Shown here: positions 42,954-52,952 of the stretch, piece by piece
Layout of the letters: each line of letters begins with the position of its first letter
How positions within the stretch are numbered: the stretch's first letter is position 1
Assembly (NCBI RefSeq): GCF_039645565.1
Contig: NZ_CP147914.1
Location: forward strand, 2,167,573 to 2,231,572
Reading direction: 5' to 3'
Source: Sulfurimonas sp. HSL1-2
Lineage (GTDB): Bacteria; Campylobacterota; Campylobacteria; Campylobacterales; Sulfurimonadaceae
Length of the DNA: 64,000 nt
The notes under the pieces: generated by a model
The model's input: only the letters and a program-made list of their open reading frames with translations
What the model was told of the DNA's origin: nothing
Database searches by the model: none
Program-made: the position numbers and the translations under genes

Positions 42954-44462
42954 TCAGTACCCGGAGTTGTAGACGAGGGTCGCGATGAATTCGATCAGCG
43001 GGTTGACCGTAATGACCGCGAAGATCGTTGCGAATGCCGCGATCCCGATGATCGTCTTGAGCGAAAGGGAAGCATTCATCATGTAGTACTCGTGTACGCC
43101 ATGGATAACCGGCTCTTTCATGAACATGAAGATGATCAGTTTCAGGTAGTAGTAGCCGGCAATGGCGGAGTTGAGCGCCATGATCAGGGCCAGGACCGTA
43201 TAGCCGCCCGTGACGGCGGAGCTGATCATATAGAGTTTACCCCAGAAGAGGCCGAACGGCGGGATACCCGCCAACGAGAGCATAAAAAGCCCCATCAGGA
43301 CCGCCGCGAAAGGCATAATCTTGACCATGCCGGCGAACTTCTCGTACGGATGGTCAGAACTCTGGCCCGGCAGCAGGTGCTTCTGGCGGTTGACCCACAG
43401 CATCGTAAAGGCGCCGAGGTTCGTGAAGCTGAACAGCACCCAGTAGAGGAAGAGCGCCGTATTCGCCTGCGTCGTCCCGATCAGGATCGCCGCAAGGACG
43501 AAACCGGCGTGCGAAATAGAGCTGTACGCGAGCATCCGCTTGACATCGGTCTGGACCAGCGCCCAGATGTTCGCCGCCGTCATCGTCACGACGACACCGC
43601 CGTAGAGGATCACCTGCAGCCAGACGACTTCGCTGTGGACCATGAACTCGAACAGACGCATCACGACGACGAAGCCCGCGATCTTCGGTACGATGGACAT
43701 GTAGCCCGCCAGTGCAGCGCTGGAACCTTCATAAACGTCCGGTGTCCAGGTATGGAACGGTACAAGGGAGACCTTGAAACCGAGGGCTGCGAGCATGAAA
43801 ACGCTGCCGATACTGGCATAACCGATGTTGCTGAAACCGTCCGCTGCCATCACTTCGGCGATCGTATGGATCTCGACGGAACCGCTGATCGCGTAGAAGA
43901 TCATCGCACCGAAGGCGTAGAAGCCGGCGGCGAGTGCCCCCATCGTAAAGTACTTGACCGCCGCTTCAAAGGACTTGGAGCGGTTGTGCAGGGCGATGAG
44001 CGTATAGAGCGCCAGCGACGCCGTTTCAAGCCCTACGAAGACGAGGATCAGGTTGTCCGTCGCGACCATGAACTGGAAGCCCGCAATCATGAACAGGAAC
44101 AGTGAGAAGTACTCCGGGTAGTTGTACTCGTGGAAACGTTTCGACGTCAGGGCCAGCGGGATGAAGAGCATGGAAGCCCCGACGATGATCAGCTGCGACA
44201 GGATGGAGATCCCGTCCATCAGCATGACGTTGAAGAATCCGAGCATCGTGCCGTTTTCCGTGAAAATGCCGGCAAAATCGACGAGGGAGCCGAAGTCCAG
44301 CAGCAGGAACAGCAGGGAGACCATAACGTAGAAGGACTTGTGCAGCCCGCTCTTCGCCAGGTCGACGACCAGGATTGCAAGTGCACCCGTGATCGCGATG
44401 AGCATCGGGGCAAGGGTGGCGAGGTTCAGCTCGCCGAAAGATACATTGACAGCTTCCAACAT
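42954..44462 (-). CDS. nuoN: Complex I subunit N
   Basis: 502 residues, about 14 membrane helices, an antiporter-like proton-pumping subunit. The signatures [19 protein letters not shown] (with the conserved helix-5 Glu), [14 protein letters not shown] and [15 protein letters not shown] are present. The start overlaps the nuoM stop by one base. It is the last gene of the operon and is followed at once by a terminator. Confidence 0.95.
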   Translation of the reverse strand: MLEAVNVSFGELNLATLAPMLIAITGALAILVVDLAKSGLHKSFYVMVSLLFLLLDFGSLVDFAGIFTENGTMLGFFNVMLMDGISILSQLIIVGASMLFIPLALTSKRFHEYNYPEYFSLFLFMIAGFQFMVATDNLILVFVGLETASLALYTLIALHNRSKSFEAAVKYFTMGALAAGFYAFGAMIFYAISGSVEIHTIAEVMAADGFSNIGYASIGSVFMLAALGFKVSLVPFHTWTPDVYEGSSAALAGYMSIVPKIAGFVVVMRLFEFMVHSEVVWLQVILYGGVVVTMTAANIWALVQTDVKRMLAYSSISHAGFVLAAILIGTTQANTALFLYWVLFSFTNLGAFTMLWVNRQKHLLPGQSSDHPYEKFAGMVKIMPFAAVLMGLFMLSLAGIPPFGLFWGKLYMISSAVTGGYTVLALIMALNSAIAGYYYLKLIIFMFMKEPVIHGVHEYYMMNASLSLKTIIGIAAFATIFAVITVNPLIEFIATLVYNSGY

Positions 44463-46036
44463 TATTCTGCCTCCCTTTCAACGTCCACTTCGACTTCCGT
44501 GACGGAAGCCATGGCGATTTTTGTTTCGGCCGGGTTAGGGATCGCCGCTTTTGCCTCCGGCGAGATCGCCTTCTCATGCATCAGCTGGACGATGGATTCG
44601 ACCGAGTTGTTGATCGGCGTCAGGACCGGTTTCGGGTAGACCCCGAGCCAGACCGCAAGGATGACCAGCGGGATCAGCGCGACCAGCTCTTTCTTGTTGA
44701 CGTCTTTGAGGGTCTTGTTCTCCTCTTTGGTCACGTCGCCGAAGAACGCTTTCTTGTAGGCGGAGAGCATATAGATCGCACCGACGATGATCGCCGTACC
44801 GGCGAGCAGCGTCATGATATGCGACTGGGAATAGAAGCCGAGCAGGCTCAGGAACTCGCCGACGAAGTTGATCGTGAGCGGCAGACCGACGGAAGCCATC
44901 ACCATGATCCCGAAGATCGTCGCATAGCGCGGCATCACCTGGGCCAGGCCGCCGAACTCGCTCATCAGCTTCGTATGGCGGCGGTCATAAATGACGCCGA
45001 CCAGAAGGAAGAGCGCGCCGGAGACGACCCCGTGCCCGATCATCAGGAAGACCGAACCGCTGATCCCCTCGACGTTCATTGCGAAGGTACCGAGGATGAT
45101 GACACCCATGTGGGAGATGGAGCTATACGCAACGACCTGCTTGATGTCTTCCTGTGCATAGGCGACCATCGCCGTGTAAATGATCATGATGATCGCGAGC
45201 ACCGCGACCGGAACCATAAAGAAGACGGAAGCGTCCGGGAACATCGGCAGGGAGAAACGCACGAACGCGTAGGTCCCCATTTTCAGCAGGATCGCCGCCA
45301 GGATAACCGAACCGATCGTCGGCGCCTGCCCGTGGGCGTACGGCAGCCAGGTGTGGAACGGGAACATCGGAACCTTGATCGCGAAACCGATGAAGAAGGC
45401 CACGAAGAGCCACAGCTGCAGGTTCTCCGGCAGGACCAGACGGTACCACTCGAGGATCGAGAAGCTCCACTGGCCTGTCGCCTGGAAGTAGAAGTACGCC
45501 ATGAAGAGCATACCGACGAGCATGATCAGTGAACCTGTAAAGGTGTACAGGAAGAACTTGATCGACGCGTAGATACGCAGCGGTCCGCCCCAGGCACCGA
45601 TGATATAGAGCATCGGAACAAGGGAGAGTTCCCAGAAGACGTAGAAGACGATCGCATCCAGGGCCGCGAAAACACCGACCATCGTCATCTGCAGGAACAG
45701 CAGGGTGATGATCATGTCCTTGACACGGCGGGTCTCCGTCAGCGACGCGATACCGATCAGCGTGAAGAACGAAGCCAGGATGATAATGAACAGCGAGATC
45801 CCGTCAATCCCCAGCAGGTAGTTGATGCCGAAGGCCGGGACGAGAGCGAACTGTTCCATGAACTGCATGCCCGCAACCGCCGGGTCGTAGGCGTACCACA
45901 GTACGAGAGAGAGCACGAACTCGATGGCGCTGACCGTGATCCCGTAGGCGCGGATGCTCTCTTTGGACACGATAAAGCCCAGCATACCGGCCAGTGCCGG
46001 GAAGAAAATCAGAATCGAAAGAATATGATCAAACAT
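44462..46036 (-). CDS. nuoM: Complex I subunit M
   Basis: 524 residues, about 14 membrane helices. [19 protein letters not shown] carries the conserved helix-5 Glu, [20 protein letters not shown] the Lys/His region, and [17 protein letters not shown] the second channel. A charged C-terminal extension rich in Glu and Val ([13 protein letters not shown]) goes beyond the E. coli protein. It pumps protons and interacts with NuoL and NuoN. Confidence 0.95.
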   Translation of the reverse strand: MFDHILSILIFFPALAGMLGFIVSKESIRAYGITVSAIEFVLSLVLWYAYDPAVAGMQFMEQFALVPAFGINYLLGIDGISLFIIILASFFTLIGIASLTETRRVKDMIITLLFLQMTMVGVFAALDAIVFYVFWELSLVPMLYIIGAWGGPLRIYASIKFFLYTFTGSLIMLVGMLFMAYFYFQATGQWSFSILEWYRLVLPENLQLWLFVAFFIGFAIKVPMFPFHTWLPYAHGQAPTIGSVILAAILLKMGTYAFVRFSLPMFPDASVFFMVPVAVLAIIMIIYTAMVAYAQEDIKQVVAYSSISHMGVIILGTFAMNVEGISGSVFLMIGHGVVSGALFLLVGVIYDRRHTKLMSEFGGLAQVMPRYATIFGIMVMASVGLPLTINFVGEFLSLLGFYSQSHIMTLLAGTAIIVGAIYMLSAYKKAFFGDVTKEENKTLKDVNKKELVALIPLVILAVWLGVYPKPVLTPINNSVESIVQLMHEKAISPEAKAAIPNPAETKIAMASVTEVEVDVEREAE

Positions 46037-46039
46037 CGG

Positions 46040-47944
46040 TTAAGCTCCTAAACCTGGGAATACCATCTGCATCAGCGCCAGAATGTCATAGCGTTTGACG
46101 TAGAGGACTGCAAGCACGAGGAGGCCAACGGTACCGATGACCATCCAGCGCAGCATGGATGAGAGGTTCCCGTTCTGCATCGTGTGCGTCCCCTCACCTG
46201 TTTTGTAGATCGTTGTCGCAATGAAGTCGACAGTGGCGTCAACGACCTTGAGATCGACCTGTTTCCAGAAGATCTTCGAGAGCTCCGCGTACGGTTTGGA
46301 GAAGAACTCGTCGTAGAACTTCGGAATGTAGTACTGGTTGAACAGCAGTTTGTAGACTGCCGTCTGCTGCAGTTTCGGGTTGAGCAGACCTTTGCGATAG
46401 AGCAGGACTGCCACGACGATACCGCCGATGGCCATCAGCGACGTGACGGCGATCAGCATCATCTCGACGTGGTGCGTATGGAACGTAAACGTCGGCAGCA
46501 GTTCCGTGACGAAGTGGACGAACTGGTGCTCGAACCAGCCGGCAATGACGGCCAGGACCGCCAGCGGCGCCATCGCCCACAGCATGAACTTGTATGCCTC
46601 GTGCGGGTGGAAACCGTGCTCTTTGTAACGCTCTTCACCGGAGAAGAAGGTCAGCATGATCAGACGGAAAGAGTAGAACGCCGTCAGACCCGCCGTGATC
46701 CAGAGGACCGCCCAGATGATGTAGTGCTCGCTGCTGAAGGCGACTTCGAGGATCTTGTCCTTGGAGAAGAAGCCCGCCAGCGGCCAGATACCGGCCAGGG
46801 CGACGGAAGCGAGGATCATCAGGATCGCCGTCCACTTCATCACCTTGTAAAGACCGCCCATCTTGAACGGGTCGAGCTCGTCGCTCATCGCGTGCATGAC
46901 GTTACCCGCACCCAGGAAGAGGAGCGCTTTGAAGAAGGCGTGCGCCATCAGGTGGAAGAGCGCAACCCAGTAGGCACCGAGGCCCGCCGCAACGAACATA
47001 TAGCCCAGCTGCGACAGCGTCGAGTAGGCGATGATACGTTTGATATCACGGTTGACCAGCGCCATCGTGGCCGCGAACATCGCGACAAAGGCACCGAGAC
47101 CGGCGATGAAGTAGCCGACTTCCGGGATCAGGCTGTAGAGCGGGTTGGCGCGGACGACGAGGTAGACCCCCGCCGTAACCATCGTTGCCGCGTGGATCAG
47201 CGCGGAAACAGGTGTCGGACCTTCCATCGCATCTGCCAGCCAGGTGTGCAGCGGGAACTGCGCCGATTTGCCCATCGCACCGATGAAGAGGAAGATCCCC
47301 ATCAGGGTAACAATGGATGTTTCCAGGTGCGGTACGGTCGCGAATACGACGTCATACTGCAGGCTGCCTGTGTGCCAGTAGAGCAGGAAGATACCGATGA
47401 GCATGCCCAGGTCGGCGATACGGTTCATGATGAACGCCTCGTTCGCCGCCCAGGTCGCAGACTCTTTGTGGTACCAGAAACCGATCAGGGCCCAGGAACA
47501 GAGACCGACGCCTTCCCAGCCGATGAACATGCCCGCGAAGTTATCGCTCATGACGAGGATCATCATGGAGAAAACGAAGGCGGAGAGCCACGCGAAGAAG
47601 CGGTTGAACGCCTTGTCGTGGTCCATGTAGCCGATAGCGTAGACGTGAACGACCGTCGAGACCGTCGTGACGACGATCATCATCGTCGCGCTCACCTGGT
47701 CGACGACGAAGCCGAACGGGATATAGAGGCTTCCCGTCTCCATCCACGTCATCAGTTCCGTATGGATCGGTTCACCGCCCTGGAGCAGGTAAACAAACAG
47801 TGTGACGCTGGAGACGAACGATGCAAAGAGCAGCGCCGAGGTAACGACCCCGGTCCAGAGCGTTTTCGGTGACGCACCGAACAGCGCCGCGAAAAGCGAG
47901 CCGACAAACGGTGCGAACAGTGCAATATAGAGATACATTTCCAT
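46040..47944 (-). CDS. nuoL: Complex I subunit L
   Basis: 634 residues, about 15-16 membrane helices plus the long lateral helix toward the C-terminus. FIGWEGVGLCSWALIGFWY carries the conserved Glu, FPLHTWLADAMEGPTPVSAL the second motif and DIKRIIAYSTLSQLGYMF the third. It is the distal proton pump. The gap to nuoM is 3 bases and to nuoK 5 bases, so the operon is tightly packed. Confidence 0.96.
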   Translation of the reverse strand: MEMYLYIALFAPFVGSLFAALFGASPKTLWTGVVTSALLFASFVSSVTLFVYLLQGGEPIHTELMTWMETGSLYIPFGFVVDQVSATMMIVVTTVSTVVHVYAIGYMDHDKAFNRFFAWLSAFVFSMMILVMSDNFAGMFIGWEGVGLCSWALIGFWYHKESATWAANEAFIMNRIADLGMLIGIFLLYWHTGSLQYDVVFATVPHLETSIVTLMGIFLFIGAMGKSAQFPLHTWLADAMEGPTPVSALIHAATMVTAGVYLVVRANPLYSLIPEVGYFIAGLGAFVAMFAATMALVNRDIKRIIAYSTLSQLGYMFVAAGLGAYWVALFHLMAHAFFKALLFLGAGNVMHAMSDELDPFKMGGLYKVMKWTAILMILASVALAGIWPLAGFFSKDKILEVAFSSEHYIIWAVLWITAGLTAFYSFRLIMLTFFSGEERYKEHGFHPHEAYKFMLWAMAPLAVLAVIAGWFEHQFVHFVTELLPTFTFHTHHVEMMLIAVTSLMAIGGIVVAVLLYRKGLLNPKLQQTAVYKLLFNQYYIPKFYDEFFSKPYAELSKIFWKQVDLKVVDATVDFIATTIYKTGEGTHTMQNGNLSSMLRWMVIGTVGLLVLAVLYVKRYDILALMQMVFPGLGA

Positions 47945-47949
47945 TCTTA

Positions 47950-48258
47950 TTACCCTCGCATCGATGTCATAGTATCAAGGTCGATCGTACCGGTACGCTT
48001 GTACCAGATGATCAGCAGGCCGAGGCCGACGGCGACTTCGGACGCCGCGATGGCGATGACGAAGAACGCGAACATCTGCCCCGTCAGGTCACCGTAGTAG
48101 TGACCGATGGCGGCAAACGCGACGTTGACGGCGTTGAGCAGGATCTCCGACGCCATAAAGAGCATCAGGAGGTTCTTGCGGCGCATAACGCCGACGAGAC
48201 CGATCGCGAACAGTACCGTCGAAAGTACCAGGTAGTGTGTCAGTCCGATTTCCATCAT
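47950..48258 (-). CDS. nuoK: Complex I subunit K
   Basis: 102 residues, three membrane helices. LTHYLVLSTVLFAIGLVGVM at the N-terminus and LLMLFMASEILLNAVNVAF with the conserved Glu of helix 2, then VIAIAASEVAVGLGLLIIWY with the helix-3 Glu. It forms part of the quinone-linked proton path. Its start overlaps nuoJ by 4 bases. Confidence 0.96.
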   Translation of the reverse strand: MMEIGLTHYLVLSTVLFAIGLVGVMRRKNLLMLFMASEILLNAVNVAFAAIGHYYGDLTGQMFAFFVIAIAASEVAVGLGLLIIWYKRTGTIDLDTMTSMRG

Positions 48259-48830
48259 AATGTCACCTTCTTCTGGGTCTCTTCTTGATGCATCATCGCG
48301 ATCTCCTCTTCTTTCATTTTCGTGAGGCTGCGGTCCATCTTCTTACCGGCCATGACGATACCGGCGATCATCGCGACGAGCAGCATGACGGCAGCGACCT
48401 CGAAGGGGACGAGGTACTTCGTAAAGAGGACGATACCGACCGCTTTCGGGTTCTCGACACCCGCCGGTTCCGGGAAGGCCGCACTGATGTTCTCGGCCGC
48501 GATCGGCATGGTGAAGATCGTGATAACGAGCAGCGTCGCCAGGACGCTCAGCGTCAGGACGATCACCTTGGAGGTGTTATGCTCTTTGACCGCACGCGTC
48601 GTATCGAAGAACATCATACCGAAGGCGTACAGGGCCATGACCGCACCGGTATAGACGATGATCTGGACGACGCCCAGGAAGTCCGCGTTCAGCAGGAAGA
48701 AGAACGCCGAGATCATGATCATCCCCGCCGCCATGGAGCTCAGCGCGTAGAGGGCCTGGCTGCTCATAACGGTGTAGGAGAACATCGCGATGGTCAGAAC
48801 CGCGAAAAGGTAAAATGCAATAGCTTCCAT
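48255..48830 (-). CDS. nuoJ: Complex I subunit J
   Basis: 191 residues, five membrane helices. The typical VVQIIVYTGAVMALYAFGMMF segment contains the conserved pi-bulge helix 3. A hydrophilic tail of about 35 residues (KKMDRSLTKMKEEEIAM onward) follows the last helix. It couples quinone reduction to the antiporter arm. Confidence 0.95.
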   Translation of the reverse strand: MEAIAFYLFAVLTIAMFSYTVMSSQALYALSSMAAGMIMISAFFFLLNADFLGVVQIIVYTGAVMALYAFGMMFFDTTRAVKEHNTSKVIVLTLSVLATLLVITIFTMPIAAENISAAFPEPAGVENPKAVGIVLFTKYLVPFEVAAVMLLVAMIAGIVMAGKKMDRSLTKMKEEEIAMMHQEETQKKVTL

Positions 48831-48839
48831 TCAGGCTCC

Positions 48840-49454
48840 TTAATACGCCAGCGGCGTCTTCTTGACGCGCGCATCTTCGTTCGGGGTAACGGCACCGAAT
48901 CCCGGGTACTCTTTCTGCTCACCCTTGATCGCCATATCGATCGGGGTCAGCATATCCTCGAACAGGATGAAGTGTTCGCGCTGCTCGGAGGTGTTCTCGT
49001 AGCGCGGCCCGTGGACGATCGCCAGCTCCGGGCAGACTTCGGCGCAGTAACCGCAGAAAATACAGCGGCCGAGGTTGATCGTATACTCGGTCACCTCTTT
49101 ACGGCTGTTCTCGTCGATGCGCGTGTCCATGCGGATACAGTCGGAGATACAGATCTTCTCGCAAAGCCCGCAACCGATACAGCGCTCGGTACCGGATTCG
49201 AAGAGGCGCTGCATCTCATGGACGGCGCGGTAGCGCGGCCCGATCGGCAGCTTCTCTTTCGGGTACTGCACGGTATGGATGTCAAATTTGATCATCTCGC
49301 GCATGACGACCCAGAGGCCGACGAAGAGCTCGCCGCTCGCCGCCCGCTTGACCACCTGTTTGAACCGGTCCCATCCCGTTTCCGGATAGTCCTCGATATC
49401 GACCTTGAAGTAGTGCTGCTGCACGTTTCTGTCAGTAAATTGTTCCAGACTCAT
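48840..49454 (-). CDS. nuoI: Complex I subunit I (2 x 4Fe-4S)
   Basis: 204 residues. Two ferredoxin motifs, CIGCGLCEKIC (followed by SDC) and CIFCGYCAEVCP, bind clusters N6a and N6b that carry electrons toward NuoB. The ATG at 49454 is preferred over the adjoining GTG at 49457 because AAGGGG lies 6 bases before it. The C-terminal tail of about 30 residues (DMAIKGEQKEYPGFGAV onward) extends past the fold, as in other Campylobacterota. Confidence 0.95.
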   Translation of the reverse strand: MSLEQFTDRNVQQHYFKVDIEDYPETGWDRFKQVVKRAASGELFVGLWVVMREMIKFDIHTVQYPKEKLPIGPRYRAVHEMQRLFESGTERCIGCGLCEKICISDCIRMDTRIDENSRKEVTEYTINLGRCIFCGYCAEVCPELAIVHGPRYENTSEQREHFILFEDMLTPIDMAIKGEQKEYPGFGAVTPNEDARVKKTPLAY

Positions 49455-49463
49455 CACGACCCC

Positions 49464-50456
49464 TTAAAACATCATCACAATGCCGGTAATAACGACATTG
49501 ATAACCGCGAGCGGCATCAGTACTTTCCAGCAGAGCCACATCAGTTGGTCCGGACGGACATCCGGCCATGCCGCACGTGTCCAGAGGAAAAAGAAGAAGA
49601 AGAACGACACTTTGAGCAGGAGGCCCAGTGCGCCCATCACCGTACCGTCACCGTATCCGCCGAGGAAGACGATCGCCATCACGAAGGAGATGAAGAACAT
49701 GTTCGCATACTCCCCGATAAAGAAGAGGCCCCAGCGCATTCCCGAATACTCCGTACCGAAACCGTCAATGATCTCGTGGTCGTTGGCGACGAGGTGGAAC
49801 GGCGTACGTCCCGTCTCGGCGAATGCCGCGATCCAGAAGAGGATAAAGGAGATGAAGCCCATCGGGTGTGCGAAGGCCATCCAGCCGTTGGCCGCCTGGT
49901 ACTCGTTGAAATCCAGCAGGGAGAGCGAACCGATGATCATCAGGGGTACCAGCAGCGCCAGCCCGGTGACCACCTCGTAGGAGATGAAGATCGCCGCGCC
50001 GCGCGCCGCGGAGATGAGCGACCATTTATTGTTCGACGCCATACCCCCCAGCAGCGGGCCGTAGAGGCCGATGGCCATCACACCAAGGATATAAAGAATC
50101 CCGATGTTGACATCGGCGATGATCGGGTGTACCGTGTAGCCGAAGAGCGTGAACTCCGGCAGGAACGGGATCGCCGCTGCCGCCATGAATGCCGTCGCCG
50201 CCGTAATGACCGGTGCGATCTTGAAGATCGGCCCGACGACGCCGGACGGAACGATGTCCTCTTTGGTAAAGAGCTTGATCCCGTCGGCAGCGATCTGCAG
50301 CAGACCGTACGGACCGACGTGCATCGGCCCCAGACGGCGCTGCATAAACGCGAGCACTTTACGTTCGAAATAGGTTCCGAAGCCGGCCAGTGCCGAGAAG
50401 ACCAGCAGTACCACGACGATCTTGACGAGCGTCTCGATAATGAAAGCTGTATCCAT
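49464..50456 (-). CDS. nuoH: Complex I subunit H
   Basis: 330 residues, eight membrane helices. FERKVLAFMQRRLGPMHVGP is the quinone-site loop, and LLQIAADGIKLFTKED follows. RTPFHLVANDHEIIDGFGTEYSGMRW-type residues form the conserved acidic loop that couples quinone chemistry to proton movement. Next to nuoG2 with no gap. Confidence 0.96.
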   Translation of the reverse strand: MDTAFIIETLVKIVVVLLVFSALAGFGTYFERKVLAFMQRRLGPMHVGPYGLLQIAADGIKLFTKEDIVPSGVVGPIFKIAPVITAATAFMAAAAIPFLPEFTLFGYTVHPIIADVNIGILYILGVMAIGLYGPLLGGMASNNKWSLISAARGAAIFISYEVVTGLALLVPLMIIGSLSLLDFNEYQAANGWMAFAHPMGFISFILFWIAAFAETGRTPFHLVANDHEIIDGFGTEYSGMRWGLFFIGEYANMFFISFVMAIVFLGGYGDGTVMGALGLLLKVSFFFFFFLWTRAAWPDVRPDQLMWLCWKVLMPLAVINVVITGIVMMF

Positions 50457-52952
50457 TTACCCCTCCTTATGAATGGATGCTGTCGCAAAGCGGTATGCCC
50501 CGAACAGCTCCTCTGTTTTGATGTTTGGATCGAACGTCGTGACGCACATGACGCTGCCGTCGATCTTGTTGTCTTCGACCACCTTCATGCTCTGCTCGCC
50601 CGCAGCCGTTTTGACGCGGACCGTGTCGCCTGCGGCAATGCCCATCGCTGCAAGCTGTGCCGGAGAGAGGTAGATACCGCTCTCTTCGTTCAGCTGGTGC
50701 GGCTTCATCGTGAAGGCCGTGAACTGGCGTACCGGGTTGGCCGCGTAGATCACGTTTTCGCCTTCGAGTGCCAGGGCTTCGTCGATCTTTTCCACCGCTT
50801 CGTTACCTGTTGCAACGGCAACGTTGTTCAGCGCGTAGCCGCGGACTTCCGTACCGTCGTTCTCGAAACGGTTCGGCAGGCTGTCGAACTCGCGCGCCTC
50901 GAAACCGGCTTCAACCGGAAGCTGCGCCGTGTAGTTGATGGCGTACTTCGCATTCAGGCCGAGGGCGTTGGCGATATCGTTGAGTTCATACCCGCCGTAC
51001 GGCAGCGCCGCATTGGTCGGGTTGACACGCTTCTCGATACCGGTCAGCGTCCCCTCCTGCTGGTTCATCGCCGGCATATCGAGGTCGCCGTCGCCCAGTG
51101 CGCTGAGCACAAAGTCACCCTTCGTGTTGTAGCCGATGCTATAGTCGCCGGCTTCGCTGTCGAGGTCGCAGATCAGTGCCACACCCAGGGTATTGCTGAG
51201 CGGCGGGATCATCGTCAGCTCGAAGTCCGTGTACTTCTCGACAAGCGCACAGAGGCGCGCCAGGTTCTTCGCATTCGGATGCGTATAGAGGTCCGGACCT
51301 GCGATCAGCGCATAAGCGTCTTTTTTCGCAAAGTTCTTCTCCGCGAAGGCATTCCATTCGTCGGCGTCGATATCGAGCAACGCAAGCAGGCGGTTCTCGT
51401 CGACTTCGACCTCTTTGGAGACCTTTTTGGGAACCATGGTCGTCTTCTCTTCCTCGACCTCTTCCTCTTCGCCCGTCTCCTCGTTGACCTTCTTGACCAT
51501 CACCTTCTCGACGACCTTCTCTTTGATCGTCTCTTCGACCGTAATCGTTTTGAGCGTGTGGAAAGATGCCAGGTACTCCGTGACGTCGGCAGGCATTTTC
51601 TCCTTGTCCCCGAAAAGATCAAGGATCAGGTAGAGCGCCGCCTCTTCGCGCAGCGGTTTGTGGTAGGCCGTAAAGACCCCCTTGCCGATGCCTTCGATGA
51701 CCGGGTCCGCAAGCGGATGGAAATAGATCCCCGCGCCCTTGTTCATCTTGATGGCGTTGTTGAAAGCGTAGCGTGCATTCGGGTTGTCCGATTTGAGCGC
51801 CGTACCGACGGAGACGACGAAGTTCGCATCGTGCGCTTTTTTCAGGTCGCCGCCGTAGAGCTGCTGGCCGCTGACTTCGGCGTAATCGTCGAGGAACGCT
51901 TTGAAAGTACGCGCTTCCTCGTTGATGAGACGGTACCCTTTGAGTTCCTTCAGCTTCTGCAGCATCAGCGCCTCTTCGTTGCTGATCGTGCTCGTAAAGC
52001 GGATCGTATCTGCCTTTTCGAAGGCCGCGAGCGCCGCGCCGAAGGCCGCTTCGTCTTTTTCGACACCGCGGTTCTCGAAGTCGTAGCCGTAGCGTCCCGC
52101 ACCGCAGAGGGAGACGTAGTTCCACTCGTTGCTCGTGCGGTAGATCTTCTCTTCGTTGCTGTCGACGGAGGTGTGCTTCACTTCGTAATTGAGCTGGCAG
52201 CCCGCCGAACAGTGTGAACAGGTCGCCGGGATCTTCTGCTGTTCCCATGCATTGGTCGTGTAGACGAAGTCCGTATCGACCAGGGCACCGACCGGACAGA
52301 CCGCCGCACACTCGCCGCAGGAGGTACAGTCGAGCATCTCTTCGCCGGAAGTAAGACCGATGACGGATTTGTTGAGCTTGTTCCACATCGCGTAGGCGTC
52401 TTTGGGCATCGTCTCTTTGAATTCCGCATCGATCGCGTCGCCGCCGCGGGGAACAGTCTTGAGCGAGTTGTCGCCGATCATATCCTTACAGACGGTGACA
52501 CAGCGCTCACAGACGATACAGAGGCCCGGATCGTAGTGCAGGTGTCCCCAGTCTTTGATGGGGCGCTCGACGTCGGCGATGGAGTAGCTCTGCGAATCGA
52601 CACCCAGTTCCAGGGTGTAGTTCTGCAGTTCACACTCGCCGGACTGGTCGCAGACCCCGCACTGCAGCGGGTGGTTGACGTCGTAGACTTCCATGATCGC
52701 ACGGCGTTCCGTCGCGATGTTGTCCGTCGTCGTCGTAATATCCATCCCGTCCTTGGTCTTGGCGTTACAGGCGTAGACCTGCTTGCCGTCGGCCTCTACC
52801 AGACAGATACGGCACGCCAGCGTCGGGCTACAGCGCGTCAGGTAACAGATGGCAGGAATGAAAATGCCGTTGGCCCGCGCCGCGTTGAGGATGTATTCGC
52901 CCTCTTCGCACTCGATCGGCCGGCCGTCGATGGTGATAGTGATTTTACTCAT
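50457..52952 (-). CDS. nuoG: Complex I NuoG-like subunit 2 with charged insertion
   Basis: 831 residues. An N-terminal 2Fe-2S domain (Cys near CYLTRCSPTLACRICLVEADG), a His-Cys cluster (HPLQCGVCDQSGECELQNYT), two 4Fe-4S motifs (CIVCERCVTVC and CTSCGECAAVCPVGAL), then a molybdopterin-oxidoreductase-like region starting CSHCSAGCQLNYEV (N7-type cluster) with no sign of molybdenum cofactor use. Residues about 469-517 are a low-complexity insertion of alternating Glu, Lys and Val absent from NuoG 1. It is the second of two tandem NuoG genes, overlapping the first by 8 bases. Confidence 0.92.
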   Translation of the reverse strand: MSKITITIDGRPIECEEGEYILNAARANGIFIPAICYLTRCSPTLACRICLVEADGKQVYACNAKTKDGMDITTTTDNIATERRAIMEVYDVNHPLQCGVCDQSGECELQNYTLELGVDSQSYSIADVERPIKDWGHLHYDPGLCIVCERCVTVCKDMIGDNSLKTVPRGGDAIDAEFKETMPKDAYAMWNKLNKSVIGLTSGEEMLDCTSCGECAAVCPVGALVDTDFVYTTNAWEQQKIPATCSHCSAGCQLNYEVKHTSVDSNEEKIYRTSNEWNYVSLCGAGRYGYDFENRGVEKDEAAFGAALAAFEKADTIRFTSTISNEEALMLQKLKELKGYRLINEEARTFKAFLDDYAEVSGQQLYGGDLKKAHDANFVVSVGTALKSDNPNARYAFNNAIKMNKGAGIYFHPLADPVIEGIGKGVFTAYHKPLREEAALYLILDLFGDKEKMPADVTEYLASFHTLKTITVEETIKEKVVEKVMVKKVNEETGEEEEVEEEKTTMVPKKVSKEVEVDENRLLALLDIDADEWNAFAEKNFAKKDAYALIAGPDLYTHPNAKNLARLCALVEKYTDFELTMIPPLSNTLGVALICDLDSEAGDYSIGYNTKGDFVLSALGDGDLDMPAMNQQEGTLTGIEKRVNPTNAALPYGGYELNDIANALGLNAKYAINYTAQLPVEAGFEAREFDSLPNRFENDGTEVRGYALNNVAVATGNEAVEKIDEALALEGENVIYAANPVRQFTAFTMKPHQLNEESGIYLSPAQLAAMGIAAGDTVRVKTAAGEQSMKVVEDNKIDGSVMCVTTFDPNIKTEELFGAYRFATASIHKEG

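Noticed and set aside
48285-52217. Plus-strand open frame of 1310 codons
   Set aside because: It lies entirely antisense to nuoJ, nuoI, nuoH and nuoG2, is unusually rich in Arg, Asp, His and Val, and reflects GC-rich third codon positions on the coding strand rather than a gene.
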